Shown here in pieces: positions 35,017-44,683 of a DNA stretch of 64,000 bases. The notes beneath the pieces are model-generated. The model saw only the letters and a program-made list of their open reading frames with translations, did not search any database and was not told where the DNA came from. Position 1 is the stretch's first letter; the number at the start of each line of letters is the position of its first letter. Location: NCBI RefSeq assembly GCF_015686695.1, contig NZ_JADPMR010000003.1:1-64000 (forward strand). Direction: 5' to 3'. This DNA is from Vibrio nitrifigilis (lineage in GTDB: Bacteria; Pseudomonadota; Gammaproteobacteria; Enterobacterales; Vibrionaceae). A program made the position numbers and the translations under genes.

Positions 35017-35703
35017 ATGACCATGCCAGTAAATACAATAATGGGGTTATTTGCAAAGTCCCCAATAAAGCCTTTGCAACGACATGTCGTTTGTGTAAAT
35101 GAATGTTGCTCTCACCTAGTTAACTTCTTTGAAGTATGTAACAAAGGGGATTGGGAAAAAGCAGCTGAAGTTCGCGCACAGATTTCTCATTTAGAGAAAG
35201 AAGCTGATGTGTTGAAACGAGAAATTCGTCTTAAACTGCCACGCGGTTTATTCATGCCAGTTGATCGAACTGACATGTTGGAATTGCTGACACAACAAGA
35301 CAAACTAGCCAACCTTGCGAAAGACATTTCCGGCCGCGTTTACGGTCGTCAACTAATCATTCCTGAATCCATTCAAGATCACTTTATAGCTTATGTGAGA
35401 CGTTGCTTAGACGCAGCGGTTCAAGCTCAACATGTTATTAACGAGCTCGACGAACTGCTAGAAGCCGGCTTTAAAGGTCGTGAAGTTACTTTAGTGGCAG
35501 AAATGATCAATCAATTGGATGTTATCGAAGATGACACCGACAATATGCAGATCCAGTTACGTCAGAAACTGATGGCATTGGAAAGTGAATTGAACCCAAT
35601 TGATGTCGTTTTCTTATATAAGATTTTTGAATGGGTAGGTGGTATTGCCGACCAGGCTCAGCGTGTAGGCGCTCGTCTGGAAGTCATGCTGTCACGCTCA
35701 TAA
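35017..35703 (+). CDS. DUF47/TIGR00153 PhoU-like regulator of Pit transporter
   Basis: 228-residue cytoplasmic helical protein of the TIGR00153/DUF47 family, related to PhoU. Features: MGLFAKSPIKPLQRHV near the start, LEKEADVLKREIRLKLPRGLFMPVDRTDMLELLTQQD, and a C-terminal DVVFLYKIFEWVGGIADQA segment. Family members are paired with Pit-type transporters and tune their activity. ATG at 35023 is an alternative start two codons in. pit follows after a 145-base folded spacer. Confidence 0.9.
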   Translation: MTMPVNTIMGLFAKSPIKPLQRHVVCVNECCSHLVNFFEVCNKGDWEKAAEVRAQISHLEKEADVLKREIRLKLPRGLFMPVDRTDMLELLTQQDKLANLAKDISGRVYGRQLIIPESIQDHFIAYVRRCLDAAVQAQHVINELDELLEAGFKGREVTLVAEMINQLDVIEDDTDNMQIQLRQKLMALESELNPIDVVFLYKIFEWVGGIADQAQRVGARLEVMLSRS

Positions 35704-35720
35704 AGATAAAAGTTAACCCA

Positions 35721-35830
35721 ATAACAAAGAGTCAGTAATTTAGTTCCAGCCCATGTTAGGCGCAGAGTGAAACTTCGCCAACGGGCTAGACGCGTGTCCA
35801 AAAAACACAGTTTATGACTCCGCTTGTTAT
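35721..35830 (+). ncRNA. Structured intergenic RNA candidate in the pit leader
   Basis: The spacer can fold as a three-way junction. P1: 35721-35738 with 35812-35830 (ATAACAA/TTGTTAT, GAGTCA/TGACTC, TAA/TTA). P2: AGCCC (35748-52)/GGGCT (35783-87), GTT/AAC, GGCG (35759-62)/CGCC (35776-79), GAGT/ACTT with GAA loop. P3: GTGT (35794-97)/ACAC (35805-08). It ends 18 bases before the pit ATG. No known family recognised. It may control pit translation or be a palindromic repeat element. Confidence 0.5.
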
Positions 35831-35848
35831 CAACAACTAGGTATTACG

Positions 35849-37108
35849 ATGGATATCCTTGCGAACTACGGCACTGTCCTGATTCTCGTCGCTGGCGCTT
35901 TTGGCCTTTTAATGGCTATAGGTATTGGTGCAAACGATGTTGCCAATGCTATGGGGACCTCAGTAGGTTCCAAAGCACTAACCGTTAAACAAGCGATTGT
36001 AATCGCAATGATCTTTGAATTCGCTGGCGCTTATCTAGCTGGCGGTGAAGTAACTGACACCATTCGTAAAGGGGTGATTGAAACCTCTCTATTTACTGCG
36101 CATCCTGACGTGCTGATTTATGGTATGTTGTCATCACTACTTGCAGCAGGTACTTGGCTACTCGTTGCATCTTACATGGGCTGGCCGGTTTCAACTACGC
36201 ACTCAATCATCGGTGCGATCATCGGTTTCGCATGTATTTCTGTTGGAACCAATGCCGTCGACTGGGGCTCAGTAAAAGGCATTGTGGGTAGTTGGATTGT
36301 AACCCCAATTATCGCAGGTTTCTTCGCTTATCTTATTTTCGTCAGCGCTCAGCGACTTATTTTCGATACCGAAAACCCGCTTTTAAACGCCAAACGTTTT
36401 GTCCCTGTGTACATGTTTATTACCACCATGGTAATTGCACTTGTCACCATCAAAAAAGGCCTCGCTCACGTTGGCCTACACTTAACTAGCACCGAAGCTT
36501 GGATATGGGCAATTGCTGTATCGGCTGTCGTGATGGTCGGTGGTTATATCTATATTTCAAAACGTTTCTCTAATCGCGATAACAACCAAGGCTTTAATGG
36601 CGTTGAGAGCATTTTCAGTGTGCTCATGGTTATCACCGCATGTGCAATGGCATTTGCTCATGGTTCAAACGACGTTGCTAACGCGATTGGTCCATTGTCT
36701 GCCGTAGTTGCAACCGTAAACAGCATGGGTGTTATTGGCGCGAAAAGTGAAATTGCATGGTGGATTTTACCTCTTGGCGGTGTTGGTATCGTTGTTGGCC
36801 TAGCAACACTAGGTCATAAAGTGATGGCGACTGTTGGTACTGGCATCACTGAATTAACACCAAGCCGTGGTTTCGCAGCTCAGCTTGCAACAGCATGTAC
36901 CGTTGTATTAGCTTCAGGTACTGGCCTACCTATTTCAACCACACAAACACTTGTGGGTGCCGTTCTAGGTGTAGGTTTTGCACGCGGTATTGCAGCACTA
37001 AACTTAGGTGTTGTACGCAACATTGTGGCATCTTGGGTTATCACTTTACCTGCTGGCGCAGTGCTTGCCGTGGTTTTCTTCTATGGAATTCAAGCGGCGT
37101 TTTCATAG
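35849..37108 (+). CDS. pit: Low-affinity inorganic phosphate transporter, Pit family
   Basis: Inner-membrane phosphate/cation symporter, 419 residues, about ten membrane segments. The two PD001131-type signatures are plain: GANDVANAMGTSVGSKAL in the N-terminal half and HGSNDVANAIGPLSAV in the C-terminal half, each followed by the GxPxSTTH/Q motif (GWPVSTTHSIIGAI and GLPISTTQTLVGAV). Follows its PhoU-like partner in one likely operon, with a folded leader between. Confidence 0.95.
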   Translation: MDILANYGTVLILVAGAFGLLMAIGIGANDVANAMGTSVGSKALTVKQAIVIAMIFEFAGAYLAGGEVTDTIRKGVIETSLFTAHPDVLIYGMLSSLLAAGTWLLVASYMGWPVSTTHSIIGAIIGFACISVGTNAVDWGSVKGIVGSWIVTPIIAGFFAYLIFVSAQRLIFDTENPLLNAKRFVPVYMFITTMVIALVTIKKGLAHVGLHLTSTEAWIWAIAVSAVVMVGGYIYISKRFSNRDNNQGFNGVESIFSVLMVITACAMAFAHGSNDVANAIGPLSAVVATVNSMGVIGAKSEIAWWILPLGGVGIVVGLATLGHKVMATVGTGITELTPSRGFAAQLATACTVVLASGTGLPISTTQTLVGAVLGVGFARGIAALNLGVVRNIVASWVITLPAGAVLAVVFFYGIQAAFS

Positions 37109-37277
37109 TCAATAGCGTCAATACACTGTTAGTGAAGTGTAATTATTGACTCAAAAACGAATTAAAGGGAGGCTTTGCCTCCCTTCTTTGTTGCACCAAA
37201 GGCGGAAAATTTTTACTATCAGTTCATCGTAAGAGAAAACACTAACTAAGCTCAAATCTAAAGCTAAGGGATTTACT

Positions 37278-37886
37278 GTGAAAAAACTGCTCTGCATGGT
37301 GCTATTTTCTTTAATAGCGGCTCCGGTGTTCGCCCAGAACCGTTATATTTCAGATGAACTTTTTACTTACATGCACTCAGGTCCAACTAATGAGTACCGG
37401 ATTATTGGTAGTGTCAATGCGGGTGAAAAGGTCAATTTAGTCGAAGAAAATAAAGACACAGGATTCAGCAAAGTTGTTGATGAAAAAGGACGTACAGGCT
37501 GGGTCGAAAGTCGTTACGTGACACAAGAAGTTAGCCGAGCGATTCGTCTACCACAGCTCGAAAAAGAGCTGTCCAGCGTCAAAGCAAAACTTGCTACTGC
37601 AAGTAAATCTGCTGACGAAGAAAAAGCGGGGCTACAAGAAGCTCTGGAAGTACGTAATAAACAAATCTCTGAGCTCGAGAAAAATTATGGTGATATCAGT
37701 AAGCAATTAACTGAATCACAATCAGAAGTTCGTAAACTTCGTGCACGTTTAGATACTCAAAAAGAAGATCTACTACTGAAATACTTTATGTATGGCGGTG
37801 GTGTTGCAGGTATTGGTCTGATCTTCGGATTAGTTCTTCCACATATCGTTCCACGTCGTAAACGTAAACCTTCTGGTTGGGCTTAA
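37278..37886 (+). CDS. SH3-domain membrane protein, YgiM/TIGR04211 family
   Basis: 202 residues, GTG start preceded by AAGGG. Signal peptide (MKKLLCMVLFSLIAAPVFA), bacterial SH3 domain (about 22-90; SDELFTYMHSGPTNEYRIIGSV and GRTGWVESRYV), a coiled coil (about 95-165), one membrane segment near 170-190 and a basic cytosolic tail (PRRKRKPSG). The family probably binds cell-wall material; the enteric homologue YgiM sits near cca in the same way. Exact function unknown. Confidence 0.88.
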   Translation: MKKLLCMVLFSLIAAPVFAQNRYISDELFTYMHSGPTNEYRIIGSVNAGEKVNLVEENKDTGFSKVVDEKGRTGWVESRYVTQEVSRAIRLPQLEKELSSVKAKLATASKSADEEKAGLQEALEVRNKQISELEKNYGDISKQLTESQSEVRKLRARLDTQKEDLLLKYFMYGGGVAGIGLIFGLVLPHIVPRRKRKPSGWA

Positions 37887-37914
37887 TCTCCTTTAACTCT
37901 CCAATAATAATGAC

Positions 37915-37940
37915 AAATGCCGCTCTATTGAGCGGCATTT
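37915..37940. terminator. Bidirectional terminator between SH3 gene and gspB
   Basis: Perfect 10-bp stem AAATGCCGCT/AGCGGCATTT with CTATTG loop, between convergent genes. Confidence 0.85.
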
Positions 37941-37963
37941 TATTATCATTAAACACTGCAGTG

Positions 37964-38683
37964 TTAACCTTTCCAATCGTATAGAGCTGGAATTTCTATT
38001 AAGTCACCGCGGAAGCGAATAATGGTACTTTTCGGCTTAATCTCAACTAGGGTCGCATCCACTAAAATCTTATCGCCTTGATGATACTCTACTCCGTTAA
38101 TTTTTACCCAACGCCGCGGGACATCTGTTGTGAAGACATGTGTTTGAAAATCAAGTGGCGGCAATACGCCTTTATATTCAAGCGCATGACGACGTAAATC
38201 CATCGCATCTTCATCTTCGCTGGCCCGTGTTTCATCTTCTTTTTCACTTTTTAATGCCGCTTGAACTTTTGACTGCATCGATGCAGAAAGCTGACTTAAG
38301 TCGAGATTTTTAAGTGCATCTTCCGCGTCTTGATCGTCTTTTTTCTGTTCTTCTGCTTGCTGGTCATCCGTTGTAACGGATACTGGTTGCTGCTCAGCAG
38401 CTAACACATCAGCGCTCGGGGCAATAATGTGACTATTGACGGGCTGTTTATCTTGCTGACCCTCTACACTAATCAATGTTGATTTTAGCGGTGTAAAATC
38501 AGGGTAATCATCTTGGTGATAATTCGCCTCTACCGATTTAATCGCCGCAGGAGCCTCTAAGCGAGCCTTTATCTCTTTAACTCGCTCATTGTATGTTGTT
38601 AGCGATAATCCTATGACAGTAGCGATTACAGGCACCATAAAGGCACCTCTTATAATCCATGCCGAGCATTGATTACTTTTCAT
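37964..38683 (-). CDS. gspB: General secretion pathway protein GspB
   Basis: Partner of GspA in inserting the type II secretion secretin into the outer membrane. 239 residues from ATG 38683, which has AAGGAG 8 bases upstream and overlaps the gspA 3' end by 11 bases. One N-terminal membrane segment (GAFMVPVIATVIGLSLTTY), a long acidic, low-complexity periplasmic linker (rich in Gln, Asp, Glu), and the C-terminal GspB domain (LPPLDFQTHVFTTDVPRRWVKINGVEYHQGD). Same pair as in V. cholerae next to cca. Confidence 0.88.
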   Translation of the reverse strand: MKSNQCSAWIIRGAFMVPVIATVIGLSLTTYNERVKEIKARLEAPAAIKSVEANYHQDDYPDFTPLKSTLISVEGQQDKQPVNSHIIAPSADVLAAEQQPVSVTTDDQQAEEQKKDDQDAEDALKNLDLSQLSASMQSKVQAALKSEKEDETRASEDEDAMDLRRHALEYKGVLPPLDFQTHVFTTDVPRRWVKINGVEYHQGDKILVDATLVEIKPKSTIIRFRGDLIEIPALYDWKG

Positions 38684-40274
38684 GACGACTCTCCTTAAGC
38701 TGAGGAGCATTATGTTGACTCATCATTTCAATTTTCTGCAGGGTCCGCTCTCCAGCCACACCATCTTCCGTCATTTTCTGCCAGTTCTGAAACAGAGCCA
38801 CTTTTTTCTGTAAAGCCTGATCAAACTCGGTGCTGTCTACGTCAGGCACTTTCAATAGTCCAGCCAGTTTATGATTGAGCATTCTTACATCTTGGCCCTG
38901 CATGCCGAGTTTTAAGGTTCGGGTAAATTGATGGTGCCACGCGATAAAATACTGACCTTTCCAGTAAGGCTCTAACCATTGGGTCGCAAGTTGATAGCGT
39001 TGACCTTCTAAGAGAAGATCGGCTTGCTGTCCGTTTAAGTGGTATAGAACCGCATAACGTTTCATGCCATTCATATCAAGTTCAAGCACAACAGGTAAGT
39101 TGCGTTTTGCTAACTGAGCCCAATCACCACTAGCGGATGAGCATTGTAGTTGGGAAGGATGATCATTCTGACACATCATATCCGCCACGCTAGCTTGATA
39201 ACCCCACACTGAAAATAGAGTATTCATCGCTTGTTCACGGTCACTCGATTGTTCCAGCGCCTTCTTAACCGGCGCTGGAATAACCTGATGGGTAATTGGC
39301 GTAGGTAAACTAGGTAATGGCATACGCTGATCGAGTATCGGCTGAGCAATAAGCGGCCAACATAACCAAAGAGCAACTGAACAAACTCCACCCAAAATAA
39401 AGTTCGTCGCTGGTTTAAGCCAAACGGCGGAACTCATAGGCGAAGCTGTATCTTGATAAATGGTGGACTGAAAACTCATGATTTGTGCCGTCGCTTGCTT
39501 CACGTTATCAAAAGAAACATGAGTCTCACTAGATTGATACGCCGACTTCAAGGCAGCATCACAAACCAAATTGATCAAACGCGGAATGCTATGAGTGTGT
39601 TTAGCAATCCAACGGCAAGCACTCGCTGGAAATAAATCAGGACTTCCCCCAGCTTTTTCGAGACGGAAACGAATGTATTGCGCGACTTCTTGTGGGTTCA
39701 GCGGCAAAATATGATACCGCGCAGTGATGCGTTGTGCTAATTGGCGTAACTGCGGTAATTGCAACTTTTGCTGTAATTCAGGTTGTCCAACTAACAATAC
39801 TTTTAATAACTTACGTTGCTCAGTTTCTAAGTTAGTCAACAACCGAAGTTGCTCTAACACATCAGGAGCCAAATGCTGCGCTTCATCAATCACAAGTAAC
39901 ACTTGCTTGCCCTGTTTATCTTGGCTAATCAAGTAATCCTGTAGCGCTTTACTGAGCTGTTTAAGTGATGCTTGTTCCCGATACTCGACCGAAAACTCAT
40001 CACAAATGCTCTCTAATAACTCTCGTTCAGAAAATGTGGGATTCAGAATAAATCCCGCTATCGTAGATTCAGGTAACTGAGCGATCATCGCCTTTGCTAC
40101 AGTCGTTTTGCCGGTCCCCACTTCTCCCGTGAGCATGGCAAAACCGCCGCCATCACCTAATCCAGATTGAAGATAGGTCATCGCCTCTTTATGGCGTTGA
40201 CTTAAAAATAGAAAACGTGAGTTTGGCACAATTGAAAAGGGTAATTCATTAAAGCCAAAAAATTCCTGATACAT
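38673..40274 (-). CDS. gspA: General secretion pathway ATPase GspA (ExeA)
   Basis: 533-residue inner-membrane AAA ATPase with a periplasmic peptidoglycan-binding part; with GspB it helps the secretin cross the cell wall. AAA domain (about 1-265): Walker A MLTGEVGTGKTTVA, Walker B LLVIDEAQHL, sensor LLVGQPELQ. One membrane segment near 285-305. C-terminal half: peptidase-C39-like region, then a PG_binding_1 domain (LGMQGQDVRMLNHKL and FQNWQKMTEDGVAGERTL). Divergent from cca. Confidence 0.93.
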   Translation of the reverse strand: MYQEFFGFNELPFSIVPNSRFLFLSQRHKEAMTYLQSGLGDGGGFAMLTGEVGTGKTTVAKAMIAQLPESTIAGFILNPTFSERELLESICDEFSVEYREQASLKQLSKALQDYLISQDKQGKQVLLVIDEAQHLAPDVLEQLRLLTNLETEQRKLLKVLLVGQPELQQKLQLPQLRQLAQRITARYHILPLNPQEVAQYIRFRLEKAGGSPDLFPASACRWIAKHTHSIPRLINLVCDAALKSAYQSSETHVSFDNVKQATAQIMSFQSTIYQDTASPMSSAVWLKPATNFILGGVCSVALWLCWPLIAQPILDQRMPLPSLPTPITHQVIPAPVKKALEQSSDREQAMNTLFSVWGYQASVADMMCQNDHPSQLQCSSASGDWAQLAKRNLPVVLELDMNGMKRYAVLYHLNGQQADLLLEGQRYQLATQWLEPYWKGQYFIAWHHQFTRTLKLGMQGQDVRMLNHKLAGLLKVPDVDSTEFDQALQKKVALFQNWQKMTEDGVAGERTLQKIEMMSQHNAPQLKESRHEK

Positions 40275-40354
40275 GTGCGCTTCTCTACCAATACAACTGA
40301 CAGCAAAGTATCATTACTGTCGATGTTTATCCAAATGTAATAAGGGTTCTTTCG

Positions 40355-41585
40355 GTGCAAGTCTATCTAGTCGGCGGCGCAGTCCGCGATCAACTGCTTA
40401 ATATTCCAGTCCACGACAACGACTGGGTCGTCGTCGGCAGCACTCCAGAAGAGATGTTGAACGCAGGATATCAGTCGGTCGGGAAAGATTTTCCTGTTTT
40501 TCTTCACCCAAAAACAAAAGAAGAATATGCCCTAGCCCGCACCGAAAAAAAAAACCGGTGTCGGTTATACCGGCTTTGATTGCTACTTTGCAAAGGACGT
40601 CACGATTGAAGATGATCTTATGCGACGCGACCTTACGATCAATGCTATAGCTCAAGATCCCCAAGGAAACTTGATTGATCCCTACCACGGTGCTGACGAT
40701 ATCAAACACCGTAAGTTACGCCATGTTTCTACTGCCTTTACCGAAGATCCTCTCCGAGTATTAAGAGTGGCACGCTTTGCAGCTAAACTTCATCACCTTG
40801 GTTTCACTGTCGCAGACGAAACATTGGACTTAATGCGCCATATTGCCCAATCAGGAGAATTAAATCACCTCACGCCTGAGCGAGTATGGCAAGAATGGCA
40901 CAAATCTCTGACAACACCAACACCACATAAGTTTCTCGAAATACTACAAAACTGCGGTGCATTAGAAGTGGTCTTGCCCGAATTAGCCGTTTTATTTGGT
41001 GTTCCACAACCTGAAAAATGGCATCCGGAAATTGATACTGGCATCCATACACTAATGGTGGCAGAACAAGCCGCGCAATTAACCCCTTCCCCTATCGTTC
41101 GTTTTGCTGCTCAAGTTCATGATCTTGGCAAAGGTGTTACACCAAAAGAAGAGTGGCCAAGCCATAAGCTACATTGCCACACGGGCGTTAAAATCGTTAA
41201 AGCTCTGTGTGAACGTGTTCGGGTACCCAATGAGTTTCGTGACTTAGCTGTCGATGTCTGTGAACAGCACACCAATATCCATAACGCTTTGCAACTCAAG
41301 CCAGCCACTCTGGTAAAAATATTCAATAAACTTAAGTTATGGCGTCAACCGCAACGACTCGAACAACTACTATTGTGCTGCGCTGCAGATCACAAGGGGC
41401 GTTTAGGGTTTGAACAATTGGACTACGCTGTTGCAGAGTATGTAACAGAAGCATTTAATGTGGCAGCACAAATCAATGCACAAGATGTGATTAAAGATGG
41501 ATTTAATGGCAAAGAGATCAGCGAAGAACAAAATCGCCGTCGAGTTAGAGCGGTTGCACAATTTAAACAAGAATATTTAGAGTGA
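40355..41585 (+). pseudogene. cca: CCA-adding enzyme gene with one-base frameshift in an A10 tract
   Basis: Multifunctional tRNA nucleotidyltransferase that adds or repairs the 3' CCA end. GTG start; nucleotidyltransferase signature GGAVRDQLL and the HDNDWVVVG DxD. The frame is lost at a run of ten A (40545-40554): nine A would give TEKKTGVGYTGFDCYF and continue into the second part, MRRDLTINAIA, the tRNA-binding region and a C-terminal HD domain (VHDLGKG). With nine A the product would be 409 residues, normal for the family. Either a sequencing/assembly error, a slippage-corrected gene, or a real mutation. The enzyme is important for growth, so a null would be surprising. Confidence 0.88.
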
Positions 41586-41622
41586 ATCCCTTCGTATCGG
41601 ATAATCTTCAGACATAAAAAAA

Positions 41623-41638
41623 CGCCTCCGTCGAGGCG
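41623..41638. terminator. Bidirectional terminator between cca and eno
   Basis: Stem CGCCTC/GAGGCG with CGTC tetraloop, seven A on the left and five T on the right. Serves convergent cca and eno. Confidence 0.85.
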
Positions 41639-41665
41639 CTTTTTATGTTCAAAGCAAGCTAAAAA

Positions 41666-42967
41666 TTAAGCTTGGCCTTTCACTTCTTTAAGACCGTTGA
41701 AAGGAGCACGTTCACCTAGTGCTTCTTCGATACGGATAAGTTGGTTGTATTTAGCAACACGGTCAGAACGGCTCATAGAACCAGTTTTGATTTGACCAGC
41801 AGCAGTACCAACAGCTAGGTCAGCGATAGTTGCATCTTCAGTTTCGCCAGAACGGTGAGAGATAACTGCAGTGTAACCAGCGTCTTTAGCCATCTTGATA
41901 GCAGCTAGAGTTTCAGTTAGAGAACCGATTTGGTTGAATTTGATAAGGATAGAGTTAACGATACCTTTATCAATACCTTCTTTAAGAATCTTAGTGTTAG
42001 TTACGAATAGATCGTCACCAACAAGTTGGATTTTGTCGCCAAGAAGTTCAGTTTGGTGTTTGAAACCTTCCCAGTCAGATTCGTCTAGACCGTCTTCGAT
42101 AGAAACGATTGGGTATTCGTTAGTTAGACCTTCTAGGTAGTGGTTAAACTCTTCAGAAGTGAAGATTTTGCCTTCGCCTTTAAGGTTGTAGTTTCCTGCT
42201 TCTTTGTCGTAGAACTCAGATGCAGCACAGTCCATAGCAAGAGTGATGTCTTTACCTAGTTCGTAACCTGCAGCAGCAACAGCGTCTTTGATTGCAGCTA
42301 GAGCAGCAGCGTTAGATTCAAGGTTAGGAGCGAAACCACCTTCATCACCAACAGCAGTGTTCATGCCTTTACCTTTAAGAACTTTAGCTAGGTTGTGGAA
42401 TACTTCAGAACCCATGCGAACAGCTTCTTTTAGTGATTTAGCGCCAACTGGTTGAATCATGAATTCTTGGATATCAACGTTGTTGTCTGCGTGCTCACCA
42501 CCGTTAAGGATGTTCATCATTGGTAGAGGCATTGAGAATACACCAGGAGTGCCGTTTAGTTCAGCGATGTGTTCGTATAGAGGCATGCCTTTAGCTGCTG
42601 CAGCTGCTTTAGCGTTAGCTAGAGATACAGCTAGGATAGCGTTAGCACCGAAGTTTGATTTGTTTTCAGTACCGTCAAGGTCGATCATGATTTGGTCGAT
42701 TGCAGCTTGGTCTTTAGCGTCTTTACCTACTAGTGCTTCAGCGATTTGGCCGTTTACAGCAGATAGAGCTTTAAGAACGCCTTTACCTAGGAAACGAGAT
42801 TTGTCGCCGTCACGTAACTCAAGAGCTTCACGAGAACCTGTAGAAGCGCCAGATGGTGCAGCAGCCATACCTACGAAACCACCTTCTAGATGAACTTCAG
42901 CTTCAACAGTTGGGTTACCACGTGAGTCGATGATTTCACGACCTAGAACTTTAACGATCTTAGACAT
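41666..42967 (-). CDS. eno: Enolase
   Basis: Converts 2-phosphoglycerate to phosphoenolpyruvate; also a component of the RNA degradosome. 433 residues. Metal and catalytic motifs: SGASTGSREALELRD, GDEGGFAPNL, VSIEDGLDESDWEGF, VGDDLFVTN, ILIKFNQIGSLTE (catalytic Lys) and SHRSGETED. Codon use is strongly biased, as expected for a highly expressed gene. Downstream of pyrG after a hairpin; GAGGAAA ribosome-binding site. Confidence 0.97.
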   Translation of the reverse strand: MSKIVKVLGREIIDSRGNPTVEAEVHLEGGFVGMAAAPSGASTGSREALELRDGDKSRFLGKGVLKALSAVNGQIAEALVGKDAKDQAAIDQIMIDLDGTENKSNFGANAILAVSLANAKAAAAAKGMPLYEHIAELNGTPGVFSMPLPMMNILNGGEHADNNVDIQEFMIQPVGAKSLKEAVRMGSEVFHNLAKVLKGKGMNTAVGDEGGFAPNLESNAAALAAIKDAVAAAGYELGKDITLAMDCAASEFYDKEAGNYNLKGEGKIFTSEEFNHYLEGLTNEYPIVSIEDGLDESDWEGFKHQTELLGDKIQLVGDDLFVTNTKILKEGIDKGIVNSILIKFNQIGSLTETLAAIKMAKDAGYTAVISHRSGETEDATIADLAVGTAAGQIKTGSMSRSDRVAKYNQLIRIEEALGERAPFNGLKEVKGQA

Positions 42968-43005
42968 TAATGTTTCCTCTCATTGAATTTAAATGTCAAA
43001 AACTA

Positions 43006-43036
43006 GGAGGTACCCGAACAAGGCTCCGATACCTCC
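43006..43036 (-). terminator. Terminator or attenuator between pyrG and eno
   Basis: Arms GGAGGTA (43006-43012) and TACCTCC (43030-43036) pair with a 17-base loop; on the minus strand TAGTTTTT follows. Likely partial terminator after pyrG in front of eno. Confidence 0.55.
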
Positions 43037-43045
43037 GTATCCTTT

Positions 43046-44683
43046 TTACTTCAATTCACCGCGTTGAAATTGGCCTGCCGCTTTAACAAAACCAGCGAAC
43101 AGAGGATGGCCATCGCGAGGAGTTGATGTGAACTCTGGGTGGAACTGCGCTGCAACAAACCATGGGTGTGCAGGGTTCTCGATCACTTCAACTAGTTTCT
43201 TATCTGCAGACAAACCAGAAACTTTTAAGCCCGCTTTTTCAAGTTGTGGACGTAATACATTGTTCACTTCATAACGGTGACGGTGACGCTCATGAATTGT
43301 GTCATTGCCATATAGGTCACGAACTTTAGAATCACCTTGAAGGTGACAAAGCTGAGAACCTAGACGCATAGTACCACCAAGATCCGATTTTTCGCTACGC
43401 TCTTCAACGTTGCCTTCTTCATCGACCCATTCTGTGATCAATCCTACCACAGGGAATTTGGTGTCTTTGTTAAATTCTGTTGAATGTGCACCTTCCATAC
43501 CCACAACGTTACGTGCGTATTCAATCAGTGCAACCTGCATACCTAAACAGATGCCAAGGTATGGGATGTTATTTTCACGAGCATATTGTGCAGCACGGAT
43601 TTTACCCTCAATACCACGATCGCCGAAACCACCTGGAACTAAGATTGCATCAAGTCCCTCTAATAGTTCGGTACCTTTGCTTTCGATATCTTGAGAATCA
43701 ACGTACTGAATGTTCACGCTTAAACGGTTTTTCAGACCAGCGTGTTTTAATGCTTCGTTTACTGATTTGTATGCGTCTGGTAATTCAACATATTTACCTA
43801 CCATACCAATAGTCACTTCACCGGTTGGGTTCGCTTCTTCGTAGATAACTTGTTCCCACTCAGAAAGATCCGCTTCTGGTGCGTCGATACCAAAACGAGT
43901 ACAAACAAGATCATCAAGACCTTGAGACTTGATCAATTGAGGAATCTTGTAGATAGAATCTACGTCTTTCATCGAGATAACCGCTTTTTCTGCTACGTTA
44001 CAGAACAACGCAATTTTCTTACGTTCGTTAGCAGGAATAACGCGATCACTACGACAAATCAGTACGTCAGGCTGGATACCAACAGATAGCAACTCTTTAA
44101 CAGAGTGTTGAGTCGGTTTAGTTTTCACTTCACCAGCTGCTGCTAGATAAGGAACTAGAGTCAAGTGACAGAATAGAGTACGTTCACGGCCTACTTCGAT
44201 CGCTAATTGACGAATTGCTTCGATGAATGGCTGTGATTCGATGTCACCAACAGTACCACCGATCTCAACTAGAGCAACGTCATAGCCTTCAGCACCAGCA
44301 ATTACGCGGTCTTTGATCGAATTAGTAATGTGAGGGACAACCTGAATAGTGGCACCTAGATAGTCGCCACGGCGTTCTTTACGAAGAACGTCTGCGTAAA
44401 CACGACCCGCAGTGAAGTTGTTACGCTTAGTCATCTTAGTACGAATAAAACGCTCGTAGTGACCAAGGTCTAGGTCAGTTTCCGCACCATCTTCCGTAAC
44501 GAATACTTCACCGTGTTGAGTTGGGCTCATTGTGCCTGGGTCAACGTTGATGTATGGGTCAAGCTTCATAATGGTCACTTTAAGACCACGAGCTTCTAAG
44601 ATCGCTGCTAATGATGCTGCTGCAATACCTTTACCTAGAGAGGATACAACCCCGCCAGTAACAAAAATATAGTTTGTCGTCAT
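43046..44683 (-). CDS. pyrG: CTP synthase
   Basis: Makes CTP from UTP, ATP and glutamine. 545 residues from the ATG at 44683 (MTTNYIFVTGG), the known family start; the frame stays open upstream to 44755. N-terminal synthase domain with GGVVSSLGKGIAAASLA P-loop; C-terminal class I glutamine amidotransferase with nucleophile Cys in LGICLGMQVALIEYAR and His-Glu in FHPEFTSTPRDG. Upstream of eno, downstream of mazG. Confidence 0.97.
   Translation of the reverse strand: MTTNYIFVTGGVVSSLGKGIAAASLAAILEARGLKVTIMKLDPYINVDPGTMSPTQHGEVFVTEDGAETDLDLGHYERFIRTKMTKRNNFTAGRVYADVLRKERRGDYLGATIQVVPHITNSIKDRVIAGAEGYDVALVEIGGTVGDIESQPFIEAIRQLAIEVGRERTLFCHLTLVPYLAAAGEVKTKPTQHSVKELLSVGIQPDVLICRSDRVIPANERKKIALFCNVAEKAVISMKDVDSIYKIPQLIKSQGLDDLVCTRFGIDAPEADLSEWEQVIYEEANPTGEVTIGMVGKYVELPDAYKSVNEALKHAGLKNRLSVNIQYVDSQDIESKGTELLEGLDAILVPGGFGDRGIEGKIRAAQYARENNIPYLGICLGMQVALIEYARNVVGMEGAHSTEFNKDTKFPVVGLITEWVDEEGNVEERSEKSDLGGTMRLGSQLCHLQGDSKVRDLYGNDTIHERHRHRYEVNNVLRPQLEKAGLKVSGLSADKKLVEVIENPAHPWFVAAQFHPEFTSTPRDGHPLFAGFVKAAGQFQRGELK

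Noticed and set aside
35721..35830. Integron attC-like recombination site
   Set aside because: GTTAGGC and GCCAAC occur, but in inverted order relative to attC boxes, and no cassette or integrase context exists; the genes around are core genes.
42459..42893. Long open frames antisense to eno and other core genes
   Set aside because: They are by-products of strong codon bias on the coding strand, with no ribosome-binding sites or protein-like composition.
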